This document shows positions 45,001 through 56,365 of a stretch of 64,000 bases of DNA, piece by piece. The stretch is from Undaria pinnatifida. Its lineage: Eukaryota > Sar > Phaeophyceae > Laminariales > Alariaceae. The notes under the pieces were generated by a model. It ran no database searches. It saw nothing but the letters and a program-made list of their open reading frames with translations, and had not been told where the DNA came from. How positions within the stretch are numbered: the stretch's first letter is position 1; each line of letters opens with the position of its first letter. The stretch covers positions 14,355,076-14,419,075 of the forward strand of contig JABAKD010000030.1 of the NCBI GenBank assembly GCA_012845835.1. Direction: 5' to 3'. A program made the position numbers and the translations under genes.

Positions 45001-48000
45001 TTGCGGGAACGTAACGGTGATCGCAATGGTATCAAAGGGGTCATCGTACGGGAAACGGTAACGGTATTGTGCTAAAAACGGTAAAGTGGTAGCGAAAATG
45101 GAATGGAAATAGTAGCAGTAACGGTATCGGCAATGGCAAAAGAATTGGTAACGGTAACGGTAACGGTAACGGTAACGGTAATGGTAAATGGCTACGGTAA
45201 CGGTGAATGACCACGGTAACGGTAAATGACTACGGTAACGGTAAATGGCTACGGTAATGGTAAATGACTACGGTAACGGTAAATGACTACGGTAATGGTA
45301 AATGACTACGGTAACGGTAAATGACTACGGTAATGGTAAATGACTACGGTAATGGTAATTGACCACGGTAACGGTAAATGACTACGGTAACGGTAAATGA
45401 CTACGGTAATGGTAAATGACTACGGTAATGGTAATTGACCAGGGTAACGGTAAATGACTACGGTAACGGTAAATGACTACGGTAATGGAAAATGACTACG
45501 GCAATGGTAATTGACCACGGTAACGGTAAATGACTACGGTAACGGTAAATGACTACGGTAACGGTAAGCGGTAACGGTAAGGGTAACAGTAAAAGGTAAT
45601 GGAACGGTAACGGCCATGATAAATCATAACGACAGCGATATTCGTTTCTCCATCCACACTCACTCTACCCCCCCCTCCCCCTTAACGCCTCATATGTGCC
45701 CCTTCCCACCTCCTTCGACAGGCTGCTGATCTGCACCCTTGGCACAAAGCAACCATTGGCCGCATCCACAGGCCCGCCGTGCAACACGTGAGCGAGCCAT
45801 CCCTCCAGAATGCGCCGCTTGCTGACGTTGATCCAGCGGTCGAGAACGCCTTGCACGGTGGGAGACCCAAGTCCACCGCCACCTCGGTAGTGCTCGAGGT
45901 ACGTGTCCAACCCTTCTAGCTCCTTGGGTTTTGTACGGAGGCGGTGGCGGCGGCGGGGACGGCGATAGCGGCGGCGAGGCAAGATAAGAGACTTTTCGCA
46001 ATCACCCGCTTAACCGTGTACCGCGTAAATACAACACAGGACACCTACCAAGAAACAGGGAAATAAGAAAGACAGGCTGATACATATATATCGGAATATG
46101 ATAACCCTGAAAGCCGTTATACTGTTGTTCGTGTAGAATGCACCGTTTCCCAGATAAGAAACCCAGCCTGGGAAATATTTTTGTGTATTATTAAGTGCCC
46201 TGTACTGTGCGCGCTGGATGGAGTAGATAAGTATAGTACAGATTTGTCTTATGCTGGTTAGCATTCTCTATAGTGTGAGGTCGATGCATATGGATGCATA
46301 GTTGCAGTATGATATGAGCAGAAAACACAACCATGCCAAAAACGGGAGGCAAAAAGCGGTCCGTGCTCGTGGCTAGCGTTATAACCTGAAGCACGCCAGA
46401 CTATGTACGGCCACCGTGTAAAACACACGGGACGGAGAAAAGAAAGAAAAAGGGGTCGACAACGGCAAAAAGGGAAACTGAAACAAGATAAAGACAAAAT
46501 ACTTAAAATAAACAGAAGAAAGAGAAAAAGAATAGCCAGGAAGAAACCGAACAAAAACACGAAGAAAAAAGCAACACCGCGTTTTTTTCACGCACCTGCC
46601 ACTCCGTCCGCATATCCCTCCCAGGATCGGCGTTCCACTCCCCCTCTCCCTCCTCGCCTTCTTCTTCCTCCTCCTCCTCCTCCTCCTCCTCCTCCTCCTC
46701 CTCCTCCTCCTCCTCCTCCTCCTCCTCCTCCTCCTCCTCCTCCTCCTCCTCCTCCTCCTCCTCCTTCTCCCCCTCCTGCCCCCCCTCATTCTCTTCTTCC
46801 CCCTCCACCTCCTGAGAAAGCCCTCGCTCCGATTTTGCCTCCATCTCCGCCGCAGCTTCCGCCGCGGCCGTGGCAGCGGTCAAACTAAAAGGGTTAATCG
46901 CAAGCGACGACGACGACGATGACGCCCCCGACAAGCCTCTCGCTCTCCTCGCCGCCCCCGCCCCCCTCTTCGCCCCCGCCTCCACGCTGTCGAAGTCCCC
47001 GCTTCCGTCGGACCCGCCTTGCCCTGCTCTCCCTCCGCCTGGCGGCGATCGGTGCGCCAGCGTGCGTGGCGGCGGCGGGCCACCGCGACCGCGCCGGCGA
47101 CGGTGGTGGTGAGGGTACTCTCGGCCGCGTCCCCCGCGGCCCTCGCGGGGTATGACCAGTCTTTTTCCTTCTGGCGAGGTGGAAGAGACGGAGGGTTCTC
47201 CGGGGCGGTGGGTGAGGAGGTCGAGAGAGGTGGCCAGACGGGCAACGTCGTTGTTCTGATCGGCAAACAGCCCCTGTAGCCTGAACCAGCGTCAAAGGAA
47301 ACAGAGAAGAAGAGACAGGGAGGGGGGCAAGGGCAGGGTATCAGATCAGGGATCAGGAAGAAACACATCTCAGCGGAAAATAACGGGTAATTGTATCGAC
47401 TGCCCGGGGGTGAGTCGTGTCGACCAGCCTTCATCGGAAAAAGAGATGCCCCTTACAGAAACGCGCCTACCGCTTGAAGGCATAGAAACATTAACTCCCA
47501 CAGTGCGGGCGGGTTCCTCGTCCCGTCCCCCCCCACACTCGCCGTCCTGGCATCAGCAGCTACCGTAAAATTACTTCAAGGACTTCGCCACCGCCGCCCG
47601 AAAAACACCAACATCCTTACTTATTTAGGAGTTCCTCTGCCGCCGTCACCCTCGCTTCGCACGATACGCAGCGCCTCTCTGCGCAGCAGCTCCCCGCATC
47701 ACCCGTCACGGCGGCGGCAGCGACGTCGACAACCTCCCCCCGGCTATCCACTCCGTGTGAGCCACCTTCGCCATCTTCCCCAGCGCCGCCGCCGACACCA
47801 TCACCACCGCCTCCCGGTGCCGCTGCCGCCGCTGCCGCCGATTGAGGCGAGCTCCCTGCTCCCGTCGCCGCCTCCCCCCGCCTGGCGCACTCCTGACCAC
47901 ATTGGAACGACAACGACAGCACATCCCCTAGGGTCTCACGCAGGTCCGCAAGGGACGCCTCCGCTCTCCGGGAGGCCATCCTCCATCTACGAGTCTCCAC

Positions 48001-51000
48001 CGCGTCAGACGCACCTCGCGCCAGCGACGGGAACTCGCCCCCCCCGCCGCTGAGACCGCTGCCACCGCGGCCGCCGCGGGCACCACGGCCACCGCCGCAG
48101 CTGTAGCCGCCGCCAGCATTCCCCATGGGCATTTTCTCATCCATCGCGGCGGCGCCGCTCTGAGCGGGCTTGCTGCTGCCGCGCACAGCGGCTGCCTCCT
48201 CTCGCTGCGGTTGGCGTTCAGAGTCTTCGTTCTCCGGCGCCGCCGCCGTCGCTGTCACTGCTGCCGCTGGCGCCGAAGAGGCGGCCACTGTGTCATCCTC
48301 CGATCGAGGTATCGTTCCCCGAGTCCTTCCAGCTCGAACGACTCCCTCGCTCCCTTGCTCATCGAACGGTGCCGACGGAGAAGAACCACCCAAAGGCATG
48401 CCCGCCTCGCCCCCGCCCCCACCCCCCCCTCCACCCCCACTTCCACCCCGATCCCGACCCCCATCCGAAGGGAAACTCCGGTCATCGCCACTGAAGAGCA
48501 GATCTCCGTGGCTCGGCCGCCGCGGTCGTTGCGCGTCCTCACCGCCCCCACCCCCACGTTGCGGAGACCCCTTTATCGCAGCGGCGGCGGAGGGCGTGGT
48601 GGCGGGTCCCCCCCGTACCTCCCGCGCCAATCCTTCCAGGTAGTCCACCCTCTCTCGCGCGAGCCGGATAGAGGTGCGAAGCGCCTCGGAGGCCGCCGCG
48701 CGCGCCCTCGACACACCCACAGATCCCGCCGCCGCCACCGGCGCCTCCCCTGTCCACTCCCTGCCACCGCCTCCTCCGCCCCCACCCCCACCTCCACCTT
48801 CGGTATAAGGATATTGAAGCGGGGGGCATATCGGGGACGAGAGGTGGGTGTTGTGTGCCCCGAACCCCGGCTCGAACGCCGCAAAGTCTTCCTCGGCTTC
48901 GAACAGGTCGGTGGCCACTTCGTCCCCGGCCATGCGAAGCCTATCCTGGACCGCAGCGCGCGCGTGCAGGCACCCACGTAGGTTCTAGTGCACGGGCGCG
49001 TTGCGTGTGGGTGGGTGGCGTGGATTGGGGTGGCGTGGGTAGGTGGGTGGGGAGGCGGGATAGGCACCACTGGTGGGGTAAGAGGGGTAACTTCGGTTAG
49101 CGGAGTTGGGCTACAGGCAACGAAGCAAGCTTTTCGGAACCCGTGCCTAAAAAGAAATGCATCTTATGGCCTGGGACGTGCGCCCGCACTAGTATAATAA
49201 TGCACTCGAAACCGTATATACAGCGCCTCATGGCTCACGCGTCCTACGATAGAATAAGGCTGGCGCTGTGTGACTAACTGGGTTGCAGGGCGGCTTCGGT
49301 GTGGCATGTTAGCGTGCACGGCGCGTCTCCGCCAAATTACCCATTCTCGCAGAGCACGGCCACATCGTTAGAAAATACATGCAGCCGACGCGCTCGTACA
49401 AGCCGCTGCAACACAACACCAAGCGAACACAACCGACCTTGAGCACCCACGTCCTTCCGCCCGGGTCTTCATCTCTGTCGCCCCCCCCTTCCCCCCCTTC
49501 CTCCCCTTCCTCTCCCTCCTGTTCAAGCTCCTGCTCTATCCTGTCCAGGCTCAGGGCCAGACGAGACACGTCCCCGCAGGATAGCTCGCCTCCCAGGAGA
49601 GCGTTGCACTCCTCTATGAGATCGTGCCGCTTGTCCTCCTCGGCTGCGAGCGAGCGCAGGGCACGGTCGCGCTCCCCCGCCAGCTCTGCAAGGCTCCTGT
49701 GACCATCGGACAATCAACGCAACGGAGAAGGATCAGGATACGGAGAGGGGCGGGGGGGAGGAGAAGTGGGGGGCGGAGAGGGAGGGGAGGGGGAAGAGGA
49801 GAGGGGGGTGGGGGGGAAGGTGAGAATGCGGGTTATCTTTCTCCTGGCTTGGCGTTGCATTTGGTTTTCCGCGCTGTTGTTGGTTCTGTTATATATTCCA
49901 TGCGATCAAACGAGCACGCCGGAAAAAGAATTCCGTCAATGAGATATTCAGACTATAATTACATAGTGGGACTGCGATGCTGTTCCTGTACTCTACGTCA
50001 TAGTGGTGTACGATAATTGTGTGCGTCTTTGTGTAGATATTAATTATGGTACTGACTGATTGACTTATCAATATTAGTTATACCTGGTATCATATTTTTA
50101 TTGAAAATTGAAACTACACTACAACGTGCAGCTGGGAGATCGAGGATTTCGTCCAAAGTCATATTTGCAAGCTGTGTGCGTGGTACTCCGATCGCGCGTG
50201 TTACGGGGTGTGCATGTCCTCATTAAGGATATAGATGGTCGACTCCCTTTAGCACTATTAACATCCAGTACCAGGGTCAACAGGGTTATGCGAAGATTCT
50301 CCGTCTTCTCCGATTTAATCAATCTGTGCACGGAAACCATGAAACTCGTTTTGAGGAGGGCAATCTCTGACGGCTGCTGTGGAACGCACCCGCTTACTAC
50401 ATCAATAGTCTGGGAGATCGGCTGCTGTGGAACGCACCCGCTTATTACATCAACAGTCTTACTAACGGTGAGGGGAGGGGAAGCAAGTGTTCTAGATCGC
50501 ATAATGAGAGCTACTGCACGAATTGTGCTCGAGCAAAAGAAATGATGGGGCCGGCGGGGGAGGGGCGGATCATACTATTAGATACACCTGCATTCTTATT
50601 GATATAATATGTGTTGCATACTGCATCTAACATCAAACCTTCTAGAAAAGTAAACATTACCAGGCAGATTATATAAAGGGATGTCTTCTTGCTGAAACCG
50701 TCAGATTTGTCCCCCTTTAGGATTTATAGTTTCCGCGCACATATCGAAATGCCCCCCCCCCCCCCCCTGTCCCCCGATCCCTCTTGTTCAACCCCCCCCC
50801 CCCTCCCCCGATCCCTCCCGCCCCCCCCTTTTTTCATTTTATTTTCATTATTTTTTTTCCCGCCCAGTTTGTTTAAACGCCCCACTTAGAATCAAAATCG
50901 GCCAGAGTAATAAACACCTCTACGCAGTTGATATCACGTCATTATTTTTTTAACCATCCATGACGTAGTTTTCATTCTTCCTCCCCCCGACCCCTCAACC

Positions 51001-54000
51001 CCCCCCCTCCAACGCCCCCTCCTTTCCCACCACCCGCACGATCGCCTACACCTAGCACCACGCGTATAACAAGCCCCTACATCTTTGATCTCACACCCAG
51101 AGTGTATTACAATATTATAAGTGACCTAAACCTCCTAAAAACCCGATTCCCCCCCCCTCTCCCCCCCCCCCTCCCTCCCTCCCTCCTTTTTTTTTCTTCT
51201 TCTCGCTCTCCCTTGCTCAAACGCCCCACCTAATATCGAAATCCGCCAGAGTAATAAACACTTCATGCACTGGATATCACCTCATTATATTTCTAGAGCC
51301 ATCCATGCCGCTGCTTTTCCCCCCACCCGCCCCCGCGCCCCCCCCCGCCCCGAACGCCCCCTCCTTCCCCACCACCCGCACCATCGCCTAGACCTAGCAC
51401 CACACGCATAGCAAGCCCCTACATCTATGCCACCTAATGCCCTTCCCACCCCCCCCCCCCCCTCCCCCACCTCCCCACTCCCCCCACCCCATCCCACCCC
51501 CACCCCCTCGAACACTCCGCCCTCTACTCACCGATTGTACGACTTACAGGATATACATGATAAACTGGTGCATTCTTCCCAAAACCGTCACATTCATCCC
51601 CTCAAAAAATGTACAGTTTCCACGCACAGATTGAGCTGCCCCACACGCCCCCCCCCCCCGCCCCAACCCCCCCCCCCCATAATAGTTTCCACGCACAAAT
51701 TGAGCTGCCCCCCCCCCCCCCCCCCCCCATTCAACCCCGCTCCCTTTTGATCAAAATCAGGCCCCCACGTCCTTCAAAACTCCGCCCTCCCCCAACCGGT
51801 TATTCGACTTACAGGATACACTTGATAAACGGATGCATTTCCTTCCACAGCTGTCAGATTTTGTCTTCCTCAGAAACGGGTTTTATAGTTTCCGCGCACA
51901 GACTGACTAACATCACCCTGTTGACCCTGATAGCTACACTGTAGTTGCAAGGGGAGTCGCCGACCTATATCCTTAATGAGGACACACAACCCGTAATACG
52001 CGCGATCGGAGTTTCACACACAGCTTGCGAAGATGAGTTTTGACAAAATATTCGATCTCACAGCTGGATTGTATTTCCATTTTTATAATAAAATGTGATG
52101 CCAGGTATCATATACCAGGTGCCACACATAGGTGATGCTGCACCTCACCCAAGAGCTCAAGACTGTATTTATCATTACATGGATAATAAGGATGCGCGAT
52201 ACTAAATAAGCACGGGGGTGATATTATTCAAGTTCCTTGAAAGAGTCGTGGTACTGCTGCCGTACTGCGTAGCTCTTCTGGGCATAATTCGTACACCAGC
52301 ACTACCCTAATACTCGTGACACTATACCGGCACCTGGTGCGTGGTGCGTACAGATTTAGTTCGGTATATCTCCACCTGCGCCCAAGCATCCGACTCTCGG
52401 CCGGTGATGTCGTCGTGTCGCGACATGACACAGCTTCGTACGAGGCACCAAGAATAACCCAGCACTAACTACCAGGTACCAGGTATACCTATAACGTTTC
52501 TTGAAGAATGGATAGAGTAACCAGCTCACCGACCGCCGTCCCGTTTGAAGTAAACGGTGGCGTCGTGAGGACGTGCCAACCGCGACAGACTCTATACCCT
52601 ACCAAAACGGAGGACAAAGCCAAAAGACAAGAGATGCCAATGCGTGGCCTACAAATGCAGCAGAAGCGCAGACCAAGCAGATCAGCAGGCATGAGCTAAT
52701 GACACGACAGCAGCAGCAGGAGAAGCGCACCCAACGACTACGATACGAACTCAATAATACTCGTAGCGATCGGGCGTCCGGCGCAATGCCAGCAGCAGTT
52801 TTGCAGCTTCGGCCTACTAATAAGCCCCCTTGTTGGAGCAAGGCTACACCAACAACCCAAAATAGGTCAGAAACGTGCGGTTTTATCAGCCTTCTACCGG
52901 GAGCGCGGAGCGGAAAGACTATAAATACCAGATATTACGGTGATCCGTTGTTGGCAGGATGAACTATCAAGCAACAAAGGGGGCAAAAAAGCGCCCGGCT
53001 CTGTGTAAAAGCGCTTGGCTACAGCAGTTTACTTCGTTGGCTGGTCTTGCCAAGTATACAGAGCCTCGATCGAACACAGTTGAAGCGCAGGAGAGCTCGC
53101 CTATAAAGTGGCGATGCTTCCCTTGAGGTTAAACGGACACACGACGCGTATGAAAATACGTGGAAGTGTGGTGAGCTTAAGCTTTAGTTTTCCCCATCCG
53201 CCGGAGGATAAAAAAGAAGAAAAAAAAGCTTCCCTTTTTTTGTGAAATTTCATCCTGTTAACAATGGATATCCGTAATAGTGCAATGCTGCGCACAAGTT
53301 GGAGATCTCCTCGCGTTGTCATTTCGGGAACGATGCGCCCTTTGACGCGCGCTACAATAGTTGTGACGTTTTCGTCTAAAACGGATTTTGACCGACGGGG
53401 CTCCTCAACCCAAAATCGTCGGAAATTCGCTATTTTTCTGCGCACCTCGATCGCCATTGTCCGTAGCGTCTTGTTGTGGCGCTGCGGCGCGTTTGTGTGT
53501 GTTTCGGCTTTTCGAAATCGTACAACCACCCCGCCAAAAAATGCCAACGAATGTATCGAACATTGCTGTTAGCTTCTCCATCTAGACTCGTTTTTAGCAT
53601 ACACACTGTTTAGAAACATTACGTCGGCATCTTGATCTTTAGGCGGCGAAACGAATGTCAGGAACATCTGTGACCTGGATCGGGGTACGATAAACAATGG
53701 CCTTACTTTGATTTTGTGAGGATTACGTGCTGTACTCCTGTTCTGTGACCGTACGTATTTTTTGGCTGATATTTCAAGTGATTTATCGAGATTTCACGTG
53801 ATATCGTACGACTCTGCGTGAATTTCATTTGTTCGGTGTTATTTCGTGTCATTTTTTTGGGTGTAATGAGCATTTCGTGTAGCGTTGTGTCAGTGTTGTT
53901 GCGATTTATCGATATTCTGGTGTTGCTGTTATTGCTGTGTAAGGGCAGTCTTTGAAATAAAATCCTGTAAGGGTTGCATCTCTCCCTTCCCTGCGCTCCA

Positions 54001-56147
54001 TTAACGCCATTACGACTGGAAACCCTTTTTGGGGACAAATACGACTTGAAATTAGTATAGGGAAGGATTTGGGGTCTCTAAAGGGGTCAAGTACCGACCT
54101 TTTCCTTCTCGGGTAATGCCTTGGCTGAAGCGAGAATATTTGCATGAAAATAATTTGCCCATGTTTTCAATTCTGGACCCAAATCGATTTTATACTGCTG
54201 GCGGCGTAACAACATTATTATCAACACGCCTGTGCTACTCTTCACCCTGATGCAGCTGTTGTTGCGCTTTTTCAGTGATGCCGTTCCCTGCTTTCACTTT
54301 CGGCTTTTACTTGCCTTCAGCATTATCCATGTCGCTTTTCCATGCTTCTTTTGTAGGTCTTGTTCTGCATGTTCCTCCAACCTTCCACATTAATCATATA
54401 CCATCGTGTCAAAACTGTTGGTGCTGTACGAACTACAGCAGTATCAGCCACCGGCTTCTGTTTTCAATTGTGTCCCTTCCCTGCGCCGGGAATGTTGCTA
54501 ATTGTTCCTTTTACGTTTTCTCCTCGCCCCACTGTTGGTAAAAATAAAAATCAATATCACAGGCGTATCTCTTGGCATCGTGTCTTACCTCCATCCTTCC
54601 TTTTGTGCTTGCGCACAAGTCTGCGATTGGCGGTCTTTCCCTTGAATTATTAGTATAGTTTCTAGATAATTAGAGCTGCAGCATTGTCTCTTTGGTCCTT
54701 ACGAACACACGGGTCCCAACGTCCCGACGTCCCGACTCCAGACGCCTCGACTGATACAGCAGCATGCTGCCATGTTGCCGTCTGCGATGTGCTCTACTCT
54801 GCTGCACTCTTGCCCATGCTCATGCAAAATGCGGACCAGATAAAATACCAAGAAACGGGCAACGCTGACCGTGCCGTGCTTGCTTGCGGAGAGCAATCAT
54901 TCGATACCACGCAATAGACCTGGTATGATACAATGTGTAACCAGGTATTATAACCACGACCTCGTATTGACCTGGTATTATTGTTGTTCTCACATTAACT
55001 CGCATGATCAAGTCCGTGGTTACACGACAGGCTCCAGTCACTCTGGAGCTGAGGAATACCCCAGGGAAAAACAAACAAACCAAAGGTGGTACACGCATAT
55101 ACCACCGCTGACGCAATTCATGCCTCCACCAGAAACATATAAAAGTGAAATCGGGAGTCAGCCTACGATGTGCCAGGTCCATACTGGTGCATACGGGTCA
55201 CTACTCGCGCCTGGAAAAACCGACTATACCGCTTGCCACCCAAGAAAGACTACCACGTATATATTGCACGTAGTACCTATCACTACGCCATACGCACGGC
55301 AGACGCAAGTCAACTGGAAAAAAGAAGCAGATAAAAGAAAAGAAGAAGAAGGAAAGGGAAGAAAAGACATATTATACCATGTACCAGGTACTATACGTAA
55401 CCATGTACGACTCGGTGGGAGCTAGAGCAGCGGTAGCAGTTGGAGCATGTCTGCAAGTCGGAGGAACAACACGCGTTGCCGACGACGCACAGAATAGACA
55501 GCAGCAGCACGAAGCGATACCCAGACGCAGGCTTGGGTTCAAAAGCGCAGGATGGGGTCGGTTGCCGGTTGCAGGCACGAGGCAGCACCATGGGGCGCAC
55601 CCAAGGACACGGGCACGGCAGAGCATCATACAGAGTCCTGCGTGGGGGCGAGGCAACTGCTTGAGCGCCTCAGCGTCGAACAAACCTGCTGCTGTCGAAC
55701 GTCAAACCGCAGATTGATTTGGTACGTATGTAGTACCTGGTAGTTTCAGACTCGTTTTTCGTGATTAATTCCGCCCGGCATACGACTCAAGCAAACCAAC
55801 AAAATGTACAATCGCCTGCACAACACAATCAATACTTGGAAGGACGAGTCCAGTTCATGGGACCAGCAAACCAGTACCGTGTTCTGCGGCGAAACCTGAG
55901 AGAAAATACGGAAGTCAAAGCTCAATGCAAGCATCGTGGTTATATGCTGCTGTTGCGACTAATATTGCCTATTTCTGCCATTTATAGTGACTGCGCCACA
56001 CCTTTGCAATGCATCGCTGAGGGCGTCGAGCTCTTTCTCCTGCGTCCTTCGCTGCTCGCCAAGGGCTCGCCGCACTGCTTCCTGGACAGCATACTCTACG
56101 CGCTCGTCAACGCTCAGGCGCAACGGAGGTCGTGGTCGTGCTTCCAT
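42013..56147 (-). CDS. Large coiled-coil and low-complexity protein, seven exons, unrecognised family
   Basis: Exons from the 5' end: 56147-56002, 49696-49438, 48945-47621, 47280-46596, 45922-45710, 44929-44888, 42366-42013; 3024 nt, 1007 aa, phases agree at all six joins. Residues 15-110 form a probable coiled coil (YAVQEAVRRALGEQRR across the first join into ELAGERDRALRSL and LALSLDRIEQELEQE). Further helical segments are ALRTSIRLARERVDYLEGLA, RAEASLADLRETLGDVLSLS and RLATSLDLLTH. Between them are Gly-, Ser- and Ala-rich linkers, and near residue 770 a tract of about 40 Glu. The most ordered part is exon 5, with VLDRWINVSKRRILEGWLAHV. The C-terminus has SRQLKDTWENFNAN and ends FPPPEY. I do not recognise the family; a scaffold or cytoskeletal role would be a guess. 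The ATG at 56147 follows an in-frame stop. Donors at 49438 and the acceptor at 45922 are the least certain. Confidence 0.72.
42470..44570 (-). mobile_element. Decayed non-LTR retrotransposon (LINE) with reverse transcriptase
   Basis: On the minus strand from 44,570: TPLSTVGKTFCKI, then in a shifted frame AGFRPNRSYVDHV, FLDVQKAYDAV, VYVNGMIVEVEAA, and the catalytic-type motif LMFADDFVGISG (about 44,030). After it come FKWKWGE, SWDAHIA.VIGKGKSQVGKMDAIL, the segment QIRDVRKFTWKYK ... RAVWEKITKGRAGIIWD (43,565-43,440), and towards 42,480 HGPMDYARKLKL, DRRKRYASSREEE, ILGDRWWPQ and RSRNGAPS. These are reverse transcriptase and C-terminal blocks of a LINE. Several stops and frame changes make it dead. 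The 5' end is missing, cut at a G run. It lies in the last intron of the coiled-coil gene, on the same strand. Confidence 0.88.
42962..43255. repeat. Repeat inserted into the LINE
   Basis: The LINE protein text is interrupted between HGPMDYA (42,940) and the block near 43,256. The insert holds AT-rich sequence, then GATAAGTATCGACCCTAAACTCG ... TCACAGCGGACGTCGT, a block shared with 3,970, 7,880 and 18,365. It is therefore younger than the LINE. Confidence 0.55.
45060..45625. repeat. GGTAAC satellite with 19-bp higher-order unit
   Basis: Simple GGTAAC units at both ends flank a block (about 45,190-45,560) of GGTAACGGTAAATGACTAC units with GGTAAT and TTGACC variants. It lies in the intron between exons 5 and 6 of the coiled-coil gene. 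Confidence 0.95.
46010..46260. repeat. Dispersed repeat, partner of 40,245-40,475
   Basis: AAGAAACAGGGAAATAAGAAA, AAAGCCGTTATACTG, GCCTGGGAAATATTT and AAGTGCCCTGTACTG follow the same order as in the other copy. It lies in the intron between exons 4 and 5 of the coiled-coil gene. Confidence 0.4.
46657..46767. repeat. (CTC)n microsatellite encoding a poly-Glu tract
   Basis: About 35 uninterrupted CTC units. In the minus-strand gene these are GAG codons, giving an almost pure Glu run. The Pro-rich plus-strand frame over it is an artefact. Confidence 0.95.
50108..50485 (+). repeat. Dispersed repeat B, forward copy
   Basis: CAGCTGGGAGATCGAGGATTTCG, CATATTTGCAAGCTGTGTGCG, GATATAGATGGTCGACTCCC, GGGTCAACAGGG, TCTGTGCACGGAAACCATGA. 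The block GGCTGCTGTGGAACGCACCCGCTTA is doubled at about 50,376 and 50,422. Confidence 0.75.
50880..52090 (-). mobile_element. Composite repeat B-b-C-C, copy 2 (inverted)
   Basis: Read on the minus strand from 52,090: B (to 51,795), partial B (51,700-51,535), C (51,415-51,230), C (51,070-50,880), the same order as 4,600-5,700. The C blocks carry long C runs on the plus strand in place of the G runs there. Another partial B lies at 50,690-50,745. All are inside the first intron of the coiled-coil gene. Confidence 0.65.
53101..53547 (-). other. Open frame of 148 codons, basic and helical, unassigned
   Basis: The middle part reads a basic, helix-rich sequence (TMAIEVRRKIANFRRFWVEE, RVKGRIVPEMTT) of the kind seen in DNA-binding parts of transposases, but the last 30 residues are translated from repeat D (53,128-53,225). 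I see no family motif. It may be a decayed fragment. Confidence 0.2.
53128..53230 (+). repeat. Repeat D with hairpin and A-rich tail
   Basis: ACACGACGCGTATGAAAATA, GTGGAAGTGTGGTGAGCTTA, ATCCGCCGGAGGAT, then AAAAAAGAAGAAAAAAAG. Confidence 0.8.
54000..54092 (-). mobile_element. Miniature TTAA-ended element, diverged copy
   Basis: TTAACGCCATTACGACTGGAAACCC at the left and GGTCTCTAAAGGGGTCAAG at the right, with TTGGGGACAAATACGACTTGAAATTAGTATAGGG inside, is the reverse of 18,784-18,873 with substitutions. Confidence 0.5.
54985..55380 (+). repeat. Repeat E, copy 2
   Basis: Matches 6,130-6,480 through its length, from CACATTAACTCGCATGATCA to ACGCAAGTCAACTGGAAAAA, and also ends purine-rich. The frame with MPPPET, KSEIGSQ and TMCQVHTGAY is open as in copy 1, after an upstream indel that shifts the first part. 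It lies in intron 1 of the coiled-coil gene. Confidence 0.65.
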
Positions 56148-56365
56148 CCTTCAATGTTGCTGAGATTTCTTGTCACACGGCGGCAAAGGGCATAGCCTTT
56201 GCAGAGGGCGGTCACGCTCCGAGCTCCGAGCTGGAGCTCCGAAAGGAAGGTTTCCATAAGAACTTTTAAGCGTTATGGTTGAGGGCGTATATTGTGGCAC
56301 TTCACGACTTCATCGGGGGTCCAGTTCCCTTTTCCCTTGCAGGCTGATCGATCTCTCGTGGGGCC
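56148..56365. promoter_or_regulatory. Shared intergenic region of two divergent genes
   Basis: Only 218 bp separate the start codons of the coiled-coil gene (minus) and the Dsc3-like gene (plus), so their promoters must overlap or lie in each other's 5' region. It contains a near-palindrome, GCTCCGAGCTCCGAGCTGGAGC (about 56,215-56,240). On the minus strand an upstream ATG at 56,257 opens a 47-codon frame that ends inside the coiled-coil reading frame, at about 56,114. No TATA box is obvious. Confidence 0.55.

Noticed and set aside
48170-48981. Plus-strand frames of 157 and 256 codons over 48.2-49.0 kb
   Set aside because: Antisense to exon 3 of the coiled-coil gene; low-complexity Arg/Pro readings of Gly/Ala-rich coding sequence.
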